A DNA stretch of 64,000 bases from Magnetospirillum sp. XM-1. GTDB taxonomy: Bacteria; Pseudomonadota; Alphaproteobacteria; Rhodospirillales; Magnetospirillaceae. A program made the translations under genes and the position numbers. The stretch covers positions 4,120,001 through 4,184,000 of the forward strand of contig NZ_LN997848.1 of the NCBI RefSeq assembly GCF_001511835.1, written 5' to 3'. The notes beneath the pieces were generated by a model. The model was not told the DNA's origin, ran no database searches, and worked only from the letters and a program-made list of their open reading frames with translations. This document shows, piece after piece, positions 1-7,580 of the stretch. Within the stretch, counting starts at the first letter, position 1. Each line of letters opens with the position of its first letter.

Positions 1-19
1 TCGCGACCAACACCTTCAT
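1..19 (-). CDS. start of a gene leaving the window, possibly electron transfer flavoprotein beta subunit
   Basis: Only six codons are visible, reading MKVLVA on the minus strand, preceded by a purine-rich stretch (GGGGTAGAG) that can serve as a ribosome binding site. MKVLVA is the usual beginning of EtfB, and an electron transfer flavoprotein directly downstream of an acyl-CoA dehydrogenase would make biochemical sense, since ETF takes the electrons from that enzyme. With so few residues this is a guess from context. Any protein beginning with the same residues would look identical. Confidence 0.4.
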
Positions 20-153
20 GGTTTTCTCTACCCCTTAAATCGTTGTCCCTCAGGCGCCGGGCGGGCGCGAGCGCCCTTGGCTTCCGCCGCATAAGCGGCG
101 CGGCCCCTTGGGCCTAGCCAAGTCCCTTGCGGGACTTGGCCTTGGCTTCAGGT

Positions 154-1332
154 TCAGGAGAACGCCTGGATGCCGGTCATGGCCCGACCCAGGATCAGGG
201 CATGCACGTCGTGGGCACCTTCGTAGGTGTTCACGGTCTCCAGGTTCACCATGTGGCGGATGACGTGGAACTCTTCCGAGATGCCGTTGCCGCCGTGCAT
301 GTCGCGAGCCATGCGGGCGATGTCCAGAGCCTTGCCGCAATTGTTGCGCTTGATCAGCGACACGGCTTCCGGCGCCCAGGTGCCCTCGTCCATCATGCGG
401 CCGACGCGCACGCAGGCCTGCAGGCCCAGCGTGATCTCGGTCATCATGTTGGCCAGCTTCAGCTGGGGGATCTGGTTGGCGGCCAGCGGACGGCCGAACT
501 GCTTGCGGTCCAGCATGTACTGGCGCGCCGCATGCCAGCAGAACTCGGCGGCGCCGATGACGCCCCAGGCGATGCCGTAGCGGGCCTTGTTGAGACAGCC
601 GAACGGGCCACCCAGGCCGGAGGCATTCGGCATCAGCGCCTCGTCGGGGACGAAGGCCTCGTCCAGCACGATCTCGCCGGTGATGGAGGCGCGCAAGGAA
701 AGCTTGCCCTCGATCTTGGGCGTGGTGAAGCCCTTGGTGCCCTTCTCGACGATGAAGCCCTTGATCTTGCCTTCATGGGCGTCGGACTTGGCCCAGACGA
801 TGGCGATGTCCGAGATGGGGGAATTGGTGATCCACATCTTGGAACCGGTCAGCAGATAGCCGCCGTCCACCTTCTTGGCGCGGGTGCGCATGCCGCCCGG
901 ATCGGAACCGGCGTCGGGCTCGGTCAGGCCGAAGCAGCCGACGATCTCGCCGGTGGCCAGACGGGGCAGGTACTTCTTCTTCTGCTCTTCGGTGCCGTAG
1001 CTGAAGATGGGATGCATCACCAGCGACGACTGCACGCTCATGGCCGAACGGTAGCCGGAATCGACCCGCTCCACTTCGCGGGAAATCAGGCCGTAGGCCA
1101 CGTGGTTGACGCCGGGACCGCCGAATTCCTCGGGGATGGTGGGGCCAAGCAGGCCCATCTCGCCCATCTCGTTCATGATCTCGCGGTCGAAGGTCTCGTC
1201 ACGGAACGCCTTCATCACGCGGGGCTGGAGCTTCTCCTGGCAATAGGCGTGCGCCGAATCGCGAATCAGCTTCTCGTCTTCGGAAAGCTGGTCTTCCAGG
1301 AGGAAGGGGTCGTCCCACTTGAACTGCTGCAC
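154..1332 (-). CDS. gcdH: glutaryl-CoA dehydrogenase
   Basis: FAD-dependent acyl-CoA dehydrogenase of 392 residues. It should oxidise and decarboxylate glutaryl-CoA to crotonyl-CoA in lysine, tryptophan and aromatic degradation, passing electrons to ETF. The three acyl-CoA dehydrogenase domains are complete: N-terminal helical, middle beta domain with the FAD motif [16 protein letters not shown], and C-terminal helical. The C-terminal [17 protein letters not shown] carries the catalytic base Glu371 in the position typical of glutaryl-CoA dehydrogenases, and [17 protein letters not shown] is also characteristic of this subfamily. Length matches the family. A possible etfB start lies downstream on the same strand. 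Other acyl-CoA dehydrogenases are less likely given these motifs. Confidence 0.93.
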   Translation of the reverse strand: MQQFKWDDPFLLEDQLSEDEKLIRDSAHAYCQEKLQPRVMKAFRDETFDREIMNEMGEMGLLGPTIPEEFGGPGVNHVAYGLISREVERVDSGYRSAMSVQSSLVMHPIFSYGTEEQKKKYLPRLATGEIVGCFGLTEPDAGSDPGGMRTRAKKVDGGYLLTGSKMWITNSPISDIAIVWAKSDAHEGKIKGFIVEKGTKGFTTPKIEGKLSLRASITGEIVLDEAFVPDEALMPNASGLGGPFGCLNKARYGIAWGVIGAAEFCWHAARQYMLDRKQFGRPLAANQIPQLKLANMMTEITLGLQACVRVGRMMDEGTWAPEAVSLIKRNNCGKALDIARMARDMHGGNGISEEFHVIRHMVNLETVNTYEGAHDVHALILGRAMTGIQAFS

Positions 1333-1448
1333 AATGCGTCTCCCACATGATGAATGGCACTGTCGGCACCATGACGCATCCGAGCCATCATGAGAAAAAT
1401 ATCTTTTCTATGGAGGTCATAACGGATCATTATATATGGCAATCAGAC

Positions 1449-1510
1449 CCGTCATGGCCGGGCTTGACCCGGCCATCCATGGACCCCCGGATCAAGTCCG
1501 GGGGTGACGG
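1449..1510. repeat. palindromic intergenic repeat with two hairpins
   Basis: A 62-bp element with nested symmetry. Outer arms CCGTCA (1449-1454) and TGACGG (1505-1510) enclose a hairpin GGCCGGG/CCCGGCC (1456-1474) and a second hairpin CCCCCGGA/TCCGGGGG (1484-1504). The GGATCAAGTCCGGG-type core is familiar from dispersed repeats of alphaproteobacterial genomes. It ends 17 bp before the LysR start codon, so it would lie in that gene's leader if transcription begins upstream. Confidence 0.7.
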
Positions 1511-1527
1511 TGGCGAAAGAGGCCGCC

Positions 1528-2442
1528 ATGGATATCCGCCAGCTCCGCTATTTCCTAGGGATCATCGAACACGGCTCGCTGACCAAGGCGGCCGAGGCGC
1601 TGCGCGTCGCCCAGCCGGCCCTGTCCCTGCACCTGAAACGGCTGGAGGAGGAGTTCGGCTGTCCGCTGGTGCATCGCACGGCGCGCGGCGTCATTCCCAC
1701 CGAAAGCGGCATGCGGCTGGCCATGCGCGCCGGCGTGCTGGTCGAGCGCATGTCCAGCCTGAAGGACGAGATCCGGGGCCTCGAGGCGGCGCCGGCCGGC
1801 CCGGCGGTGATCGGCATTCCCACCTCGCTGGGCCCCGTGCTGACCGTACCCCTGGCGCTGGCGGTGCGCCGCCGCCATCCCTCCATCCATCTCAGGGTGG
1901 TGGAAGGGCTGTCGGGCCACATGCTGGAATGGGTGCTGTCGGGCTCGGTGGACATGGCGCTGGTGTTCGGCTCCGAGCATCCCACCGGCCTGGCCACCCG
2001 CTTCATCGCCCGCGAACGCCTGGCCCTGGTGGGGCCCAAGGGGGACCGGCTGCTGCAAGACCGCCCGACCGTGGATCTGGCCACCGTCCTGATGCTGCCG
2101 CTGATCCTGCCCGGCCGCCCCCATGGCGTGCGGGCCGAGGTGGAGCGCGCCGCCCGCGTCCTGGACGCCGAGCCCCGGGTGGTAATCGAGATCGACGCGC
2201 TGGAGCAGATCAAGTCCCTGGTGGCGGCCGGCGCCGGCTACACGGTGCTGTCGGAGCGTTACGCCCGGTTCGGGCCGGAAGCCGCCAACCTGGATTCGGT
2301 GCCCATCGTCGCGCCGGAAATCGAGCGGACCATCTCGCTGGCCCACGCCTCCGACCGGCCGCTATCCATCGCGGCGCGCGCCGTCCACGCCATCGCCGTC
2401 GAGCAGTTGGAGCTTCTGACCACCGACGGGCGCTGGAACTGA
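1528..2442 (+). CDS. LysR-family transcriptional regulator
   Basis: 304-residue regulator. The N-terminal winged helix-turn-helix is plain (MDIRQLRYFLGIIEHGSLTK, then AAEALRVAQPALSLHLKRLE), followed by the linker helix and a periplasmic-binding-protein-like effector domain from about residue 90. The ATG at 1528 is preferred over an in-frame GTG at 1504 because it gives the canonical LysR N-terminus and has GAAAGAGG upstream. The gene reads toward iorAB, about 170 bp away, and away from gcdH. It may control either, but nothing in the sequence identifies the effector. The leader contains the palindromic repeat described above. Confidence 0.9.
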   Translation: MDIRQLRYFLGIIEHGSLTKAAEALRVAQPALSLHLKRLEEEFGCPLVHRTARGVIPTESGMRLAMRAGVLVERMSSLKDEIRGLEAAPAGPAVIGIPTSLGPVLTVPLALAVRRRHPSIHLRVVEGLSGHMLEWVLSGSVDMALVFGSEHPTGLATRFIARERLALVGPKGDRLLQDRPTVDLATVLMLPLILPGRPHGVRAEVERAARVLDAEPRVVIEIDALEQIKSLVAAGAGYTVLSERYARFGPEAANLDSVPIVAPEIERTISLAHASDRPLSIAARAVHAIAVEQLELLTTDGRWN

Positions 2443-2613
2443 TACGCACATTTCCATTGTAAGTATCGCTTCGTAACGCATTGGCGTAGGCTGAATGCGC
2501 ATTCTTCTTCCGGTGAAGCCCCCGAGGATGCTAGTCTCCGCCCCGTTCCGCGGCAAAGAGAGGCGAAGCCCCCGCGCTGGCGGATGATACCGGAGAGCGT
2601 GAGGAGCTTGTTC

Positions 2614-4470
2614 ATGTCCGCAGCCGTTCAGGCCAAGCCGCAGTCGCGGCTTTTGTTGTCGGGTAACGATGCCATCGCCCGGGGCGTGTGGGAGGCCGGC
2701 GCCAAGGTGGCCGCCGCCTATCCCGGCACCCCTTCGACCGAGATTCTGGAGAGCCTGTCGCTCTATCCCGACCTCTACGCCGAATGGTCGGTGAACGAGA
2801 AGGTCGCCATGGAGGTGGCCATCGGCGGCTCCATGTCGGGCGCCCGCTCGTTCTGCGCCATGAAGCATGTGGGCCTGAACGTCGCCTCCGACGCCTTCAT
2901 GACCGTGACGGTGGCCGGCGTGATCGGCGGCCTGGTGATCGCGGTGGCCGACGACGTGGGCATGTCGTCCTCCCAGAACGAGCAGGATTCGCGCTTCTGG
3001 GGCCGCTTCGCCCACGTGCCGGTGCTCGAGCCCGCCGACTCGCAGGAAGCCTACGAGATGGCCAAGTACGCCTTCGAGCTGTCGGAGGCCTACAACACCC
3101 CCGTCATCCTGCGCCTGACCACCCGCGTCTGCCACGTCAAGGCGGTGGTGCAGGTGGGCGAGAAGGTCAGCCACAACATCGGCGGCTTCAAGTCCGACGC
3201 GCGCCGCTGGGTGATGACGCCCGCCAACGCCAAGGGCCTGCTTCCCGCCCAGATCGCCCGCGAGGGCAAGCTGCAGGCGCTGGCCGAGTCCTCGCCCTTG
3301 AACGTCTTCGATGACGGCTCGGACAAGCGGGTGGGCTTCGTCACCTCGGGCCCCGCCTTCATGCATGTGCGCGAAAGCTTCCCCGACGCTCCGATCCTGA
3401 AGCTGGGCTTCACCTATCCGGTGCCCGTCGCCCTGGTGGAGAAGCTGGCCGCGCAGGTCGAGCACCTGGTGGTGGTCGAGGAGACCGAGCCCCTGATGGA
3501 ACAGGAGCTCAAGGCCGCCGGCATGCTGAAGATCCACGGCAAGGACCTGCTGCCCCGCCTGGGCGAGCTGACCCCCAACGTGCTGATTCCGGCCATCAAG
3601 ACCTTCCTGGGCGAGCCGGTGCCGCCCACCACCACCTACCCGAAATTCGATCCCTTCCCCCGGCCGCCGACCATGTGCGCCGCCTGTCCCCATATGGGCG
3701 TCTACTACTCGCTGGCCCGCATGCGCAAGAACGTGCAGATCTCGGGCGACATCGGCTGCTACACCCTGGGCGCCGGCCATCCGTGGAACGCGCTGGACAC
3801 CACCATCTCCATGGGCGCCTCCATGGGCATCGCGCTCGGCATGGACAAGGCCCGCTCGGAAGAGACCAAGGACAAGGCCGTAGTCGCCGTCATCGGCGAT
3901 TCCACCTTCCTGCACATGGGCATGCAGGGCATGCTCGACATCGTCTACAACCGGGGCAACGTCACCGTCCTGATCCTGGACAACCGCACCACCGGCATGA
4001 CCGGCGGCCAGAACCATGCCGGCACCGGCAAGGGCCTGAAGGGCGACGAGACCCCGCGCGTCGACTTCGTCAAGCTGGTCGAGGCGCTGGGCGTCAAGCC
4101 CGAGCGCATCAAGAAGATCGACCCCTATGTGCTGCCGGTGGTGTTCAAGACCATCAAGCAGGAAACCGCCATCCCGGAAGTCTCGGTGATCATCACCGAC
4201 CGCCCCTGCGTGCTGTCCGAGTTCTATACCAAGATCGAACCCTACAAGGTGGTCGACGAGGACTGCACCGGCTGCGGCAACTGCATCAACGTGGGCTGTC
4301 CGGCCATCACGGTGAAGCGCTCGGAATCCAAGACCCGCCCCGACGGCAAGGTCAACGAGCTGAAGTTCACCACCATCGACACCGCCATGTGCACCGGCTG
4401 CCACATGTGCGTCGAATCGTGCGGCCCGAACGCCATCGTGCTGGCCAAGCGCACCCAGGCGGCTGAGTGA
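2614..4470 (+). CDS. iorA: indolepyruvate ferredoxin oxidoreductase alpha subunit
   Basis: 618-residue thiamine-diphosphate enzyme subunit. With IorB it should oxidatively decarboxylate aryl pyruvates (indolepyruvate, phenylpyruvate) to aryl-acetyl-CoA, reducing ferredoxin. Domains in order: pyrimidine-binding (AAYPGTPSTEI, WSVNEKVAMEVAIGGS), transketolase-C-like, ThDP pyrophosphate-binding (GDIGCYTLG, then GDSTFLHMG and DNRTTGMTGGQ), and a C-terminal ferredoxin domain. The two clusters use Cys551/554/557/562 (Cx2Cx2Cx4C) and Cys593/596/599/603. The ATG at 2614 has GAGGAG seven bases upstream, so the in-frame ATG at 2584 is probably not used. The stop lies 11 bp before iorB, so the two form an operon. 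Confidence 0.95.
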   Translation: MSAAVQAKPQSRLLLSGNDAIARGVWEAGAKVAAAYPGTPSTEILESLSLYPDLYAEWSVNEKVAMEVAIGGSMSGARSFCAMKHVGLNVASDAFMTVTVAGVIGGLVIAVADDVGMSSSQNEQDSRFWGRFAHVPVLEPADSQEAYEMAKYAFELSEAYNTPVILRLTTRVCHVKAVVQVGEKVSHNIGGFKSDARRWVMTPANAKGLLPAQIAREGKLQALAESSPLNVFDDGSDKRVGFVTSGPAFMHVRESFPDAPILKLGFTYPVPVALVEKLAAQVEHLVVVEETEPLMEQELKAAGMLKIHGKDLLPRLGELTPNVLIPAIKTFLGEPVPPTTTYPKFDPFPRPPTMCAACPHMGVYYSLARMRKNVQISGDIGCYTLGAGHPWNALDTTISMGASMGIALGMDKARSEETKDKAVVAVIGDSTFLHMGMQGMLDIVYNRGNVTVLILDNRTTGMTGGQNHAGTGKGLKGDETPRVDFVKLVEALGVKPERIKKIDPYVLPVVFKTIKQETAIPEVSVIITDRPCVLSEFYTKIEPYKVVDEDCTGCGNCINVGCPAITVKRSESKTRPDGKVNELKFTTIDTAMCTGCHMCVESCGPNAIVLAKRTQAAE

Positions 4471-4481
4471 GGCAAGACATC

Positions 4482-5102
4482 ATGAACGATGTGATCACCA
4501 ACATTCTCGTGTGCGGCACCGGCGGCCAGGGCGTCATGACCGCCGCCGAGATCCTGTCCCAGGCGGCCATCGCCCGCGGCCTGGACTGCAAGAAGTCGGA
4601 AGTGGCCGGCATGGCCCAGCGTGGCGGCGTGGTCACCAGCCACGTCCGCTTCGGTAAGCGCGTGTGGTCCCCCGTGATCACGCCCGGCACCGCCGACATC
4701 CTGGTCGCCTTCGAGGTGGCCGAGGGCTCGCGCTGGGCGGACATGCTGCGTCCCGGCGGCGTGGCCATGGTCAACACCATCCGCCTGGTTCCGCCGGTGG
4801 TTTCGGCCGGCCTGTTCAAGTATCCGGACGATCCGGTGGCCCAGATGCGGGCGGCGGGCGTCACCGTCTATGACTTCGACGCCGGCGCCATCGCCCGCGA
4901 GCTGGGCGATTTGCGTCTGGTCAACACCATCATGCTGGGCGCCATCGCCGATTACCTGCCCTTCCCCGCCGCCGAGCTGGAAGAGCAGATCGTCGGCCGC
5001 TTCCGTGAAAGGAAGCCCGCCATGGTCGAGGTCAACCAGAAGGCGTTCTCCGCCGGCCGCGACGCCGCCAGCGGCGCCAAGACCAAGACCTCGGCCGCCT
5101 AA
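4482..5102 (+). CDS. iorB: indolepyruvate ferredoxin oxidoreductase beta subunit
   Basis: 206-residue gamma-domain subunit of the indolepyruvate oxidoreductase. It shows the family signature near the N-terminus (NILVCGTGGQGVMTAAEIL), then KKSEVAGMAQRGGVVTSHVR, which is typical of 2-oxoacid:acceptor oxidoreductase gamma domains. The start is set at ATG 4482, where TGAGG overlapping the iorA stop codon serves as the binding site; an in-frame GTG at 4467 is less likely. The last residues are an Ala/Lys/Thr-rich tail. It works only with IorA, and spacing and order indicate one transcript. Confidence 0.94.
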   Translation: MNDVITNILVCGTGGQGVMTAAEILSQAAIARGLDCKKSEVAGMAQRGGVVTSHVRFGKRVWSPVITPGTADILVAFEVAEGSRWADMLRPGGVAMVNTIRLVPPVVSAGLFKYPDDPVAQMRAAGVTVYDFDAGAIARELGDLRLVNTIMLGAIADYLPFPAAELEEQIVGRFRERKPAMVEVNQKAFSAGRDAASGAKTKTSAA

Positions 5103-5128
5103 GTATTATACGCAGCTTCCGCCTTTGG

Positions 5129-5173
5129 CATTCTCACCGGCTTCTGTTAGCCTTCAACGAACCGGTGAGAATG
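5129..5173. promoter_or_regulatory. 12-bp perfect inverted repeat between iorB and a response regulator gene
   Basis: CATTCTCACCGG (5129-5140) is repeated in reverse complement as CCGGTGAGAATG (5162-5173) with a 21-base spacer. No T-run follows the second arm, so it is not a classical terminator. It could form a long stem in RNA ending the iorAB message, or be a protein-binding site for the downstream gene at 5196. Confidence 0.55.
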
Positions 5174-5195
5174 TCATTTCCAGGGGAACAGACAG

Positions 5196-5597
5196 ATGGC
5201 CGCTGCGGTGGATCTCGGTGCGCTGAAGGTGCTGGTCATCGACGACCAGGAATTCGTCAGAACCATCGTCAAGAAAATGCTGCAGCAGGTGGGAATCGGT
5301 CAGGTGGTCGAGGCCCATGACGGCAATTCCGGCCTGGAAGCCGCCGAACGCGAACGCCCCGACGTGGTGATCTGCGACGTTCAGATGCGCCCCATGGACG
5401 GCTTCGGCTTCGTCAAGATGCTCCGCGCCCTGCCCTTCGGCCGCACCCTGCCGGTGGTGATGCTGACCGCCCACACCGACGCCGCCACCGTCGGCCGCGC
5501 CAAGGAGCTGGACGTCAACGCCTTCCTGGCCAAGCCGGTCCTGCCGCCGGCGCTCAAGGAAAAGATCATCAAGGTGGTCGGCGACGCCCGGGGCTGA
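5196..5597 (+). CDS. CheY-like single-domain response regulator
   Basis: 133 residues, a receiver domain with nothing fused to it. The acidic pair is Asp16/Asp17 (VIDDQEF), the phosphoacceptor Asp61 (VVICDVQMRPMDGF), the switch Thr91 (VVMLTAHTD) and the conserved Lys113 (FLAKPV). Such proteins relay phosphate or act on a protein partner such as the flagellar motor or a kinase. No cognate kinase is adjacent: iorAB lies upstream and a convergent membrane protein downstream. The inverted repeat ahead of the gene may control it. Confidence 0.9.
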   Translation: MAAAVDLGALKVLVIDDQEFVRTIVKKMLQQVGIGQVVEAHDGNSGLEAAERERPDVVICDVQMRPMDGFGFVKMLRALPFGRTLPVVMLTAHTDAATVGRAKELDVNAFLAKPVLPPALKEKIIKVVGDARG

Positions 5598-5633
5598 ACG
5601 GGTTCAGCCCGCCCCGCCGGTCCCGCCCCGGCC

Positions 5634-7454
5634 CTATTTCGCCGTCGGCCCCCGACGCCTCAGCCAGCGCCACAGCAACGCCGCTCCGAACAGCGCCAAG
5701 CCCGCCAGCGATGCACCGCTGATCATGTTGGCCGCGCTTTGCGAAGCGGGCACCGCGAAGGGGAACGGGCGGCGGGCGATGAAATCCCTCACCGCATCAT
5801 CCTCGCCGACCTTGAAATGGTCCCCCGGCCGGCAACTGTTGGCGCCGGGATACACGTAGCAGGCCGGATTCTTGATGTTGAAGACGCCGTCATTGGGGAA
5901 CATCACCCAGCCGGGACGAAGCCGGCCCACGGGCATCCATTCCAGCTTGTAGCCGAACAGCGTCTGATAGCAGTACAGGTGGGAGCCCCCCTCCACCACC
6001 GCCTCGTCATAGGCCCGATCCACGATCACCTGACCGTTCTTGCTGCCGGCAATAATCTTGGTGATCGCCGGTCCGTGCCCGGCTTCCTTGGCCAGGGCAT
6101 GGGCGCGCACCATGTGCGCCGGAACATAGGCTTCCTGGCGATGGAGGCCGGCGTTGACCAATCCGCCGGTCCACACCGCCGATACGGCGCAGGCGACAGC
6201 GGCGACGCGGGCCGCCCAAGGCCTGGCAGCGGCCAGATCGACGGCAATGGCCACGGCAACCGCGCCGATGACGGTATAGGCACACCACCAACGGCTGGGA
6301 GCCACATAGGACCCGAGGAACGGAATCGTCTTCAGCAGACGGTTCATGTCCGGGTCGTAGATGTTCACCACAAGCGGCACCAGCAGCACGGCCAGCAATG
6401 CCCCGGCCCCGATCCAGGACCATGCCTGACGCTGGCGGAGCTGGACGCGGAGCCCCGCGATGACAGCGATTGCGATCAACACCATCGCCACGGGACCGAG
6501 GCCGAAGCGATATTCGTTCTCGCCCAGCGCCCAGGAACTGTTGGTCAGCTTGGCCACTATCGACAGGTCCGTCTCAAGGCCGATCAGGGATCGGATCAAC
6601 AGCCCAAGCGTATGAAAGCCCCCCTCGTAGCCGGGAAGCAGATACTGGTTGCGCGGAAACTGGCCGAGCAGGGCCATCGCCGCCGCCAGCTTGCTGGCGG
6701 ATAGCAGGCCCGCGCCGACCAGCGAAACGCCCAGCCGGAACCAGAAAGGAGAGACGCCGTCCGCCCGAAGGGAATGGAGGATGCCGATGGCCACCACTCC
6801 CAGCATCAGCGGCACCATGATCGAGACCATGCCGCTGACGAACATGTAGGCGATGATCGCAGCCGCGGCGACGGCATAGCCGATGGAACTCCACCACCGC
6901 CCGATCCGCCCTTCCGACGGCGGCGCGACAAGGCAGTAGGCCAGCAAGGGCCACAAGCCGAACGCCAGATGTTGCGCCTGTCCGCTGAGCAGGCGCTCGA
7001 TCCAGAATCCACTGAACAGGAAGGTCGAACAGCCTGCCAGCGCCGCCCAGCGGCCAAGCGAGAACCCTCGCGTCAACAAGGCATAGCAGCCGGCCAGACC
7101 AAGGGCCGACGACAGCAGAAAGCTTAGATAGACACCGGGAATCGGCCCGAACAGGTTGAAGGCGATTTGAACGACGGAAAAATAGAGGTCCTGCGGATCG
7201 GGAAAGGCCGGAATACCGCCGCAGCTAGAGGGGTTGAACCAGCGCATGGAGAAATAGCCGTTCTCCTGCGCCCAGAAATAACCATCCAGAAGGCGGGGGA
7301 AATAGTAGATGTAATCCGCCGCGACACTGCCGCCTTTCACCGGAAAGGCGGGGCTGATGAAAAGATGGAGGACAAGCAGCAGGAGCGCCGCAGCCAATAC
7401 GGGCCAAATCTTGCCGATCATGGCCTGGAAAGATGCGCAGCTTCCAACTGTCAC
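5634..7454 (-). CDS. polytopic membrane protein, YfhO/glycosyltransferase-like
   Basis: 606 residues with about a dozen hydrophobic segments, beginning at residues 12-35. A large periplasm-facing loop near the N-terminus contains DYIYYFPRLLDGYFWAQE and a Cys-containing PSSCGGIPAFPDPQD, and a soluble stretch precedes the final membrane segment. The layout resembles YfhO-like and GT-C glycosyltransferase-like proteins, which handle lipid-linked sugars, but I see no decisive catalytic motif. The GTG at 7454 is kept because GAGGGG lies just upstream; ATG 7421 is the alternative. It stands alone, convergent with the response regulator. Confidence 0.7.
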   Translation of the reverse strand: MTVGSCASFQAMIGKIWPVLAAALLLLVLHLFISPAFPVKGGSVAADYIYYFPRLLDGYFWAQENGYFSMRWFNPSSCGGIPAFPDPQDLYFSVVQIAFNLFGPIPGVYLSFLLSSALGLAGCYALLTRGFSLGRWAALAGCSTFLFSGFWIERLLSGQAQHLAFGLWPLLAYCLVAPPSEGRIGRWWSSIGYAVAAAAIIAYMFVSGMVSIMVPLMLGVVAIGILHSLRADGVSPFWFRLGVSLVGAGLLSASKLAAAMALLGQFPRNQYLLPGYEGGFHTLGLLIRSLIGLETDLSIVAKLTNSSWALGENEYRFGLGPVAMVLIAIAVIAGLRVQLRQRQAWSWIGAGALLAVLLVPLVVNIYDPDMNRLLKTIPFLGSYVAPSRWWCAYTVIGAVAVAIAVDLAAARPWAARVAAVACAVSAVWTGGLVNAGLHRQEAYVPAHMVRAHALAKEAGHGPAITKIIAGSKNGQVIVDRAYDEAVVEGGSHLYCYQTLFGYKLEWMPVGRLRPGWVMFPNDGVFNIKNPACYVYPGANSCRPGDHFKVGEDDAVRDFIARRPFPFAVPASQSAANMISGASLAGLALFGAALLWRWLRRRGPTAK

Positions 7455-7516
7455 GCCCCCCTCGTTATCTACGAGCCTTTATCCTCCCTGAAAAATATAT
7501 GGATATCCCTACGAAG

Positions 7517-7544
7517 GGCAATCCAGCCTCTTTGCCGGATTGCC
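7517..7544 (-). terminator. hairpin downstream of the PBP1A gene
   Basis: GGCAATCC (7517-7524) pairs with GGATTGCC (7537-7544) around a 12-base loop, in the gap after the PBP1A stop codon and before the next minus-strand gene. There is no T-run, so it would be a weak or Rho-assisted terminator. Confidence 0.4.
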
Positions 7545-7580
7545 TTAGGTAGGGGGTGTCTGCCGACCCGTGAAAAAGCC

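Noticed and set aside
127..1350. Long plus-strand open frame opposite gcdH
   Set aside because: It is the antisense shadow of a clear acyl-CoA dehydrogenase; high GC keeps the frame open and the product is His/Gly/Ala-rich without domains.
2362..4404. 680-residue minus-strand frame opposite iorA
   Set aside because: Shadow frame. The plus strand encodes a fully recognisable IorA with all motifs.
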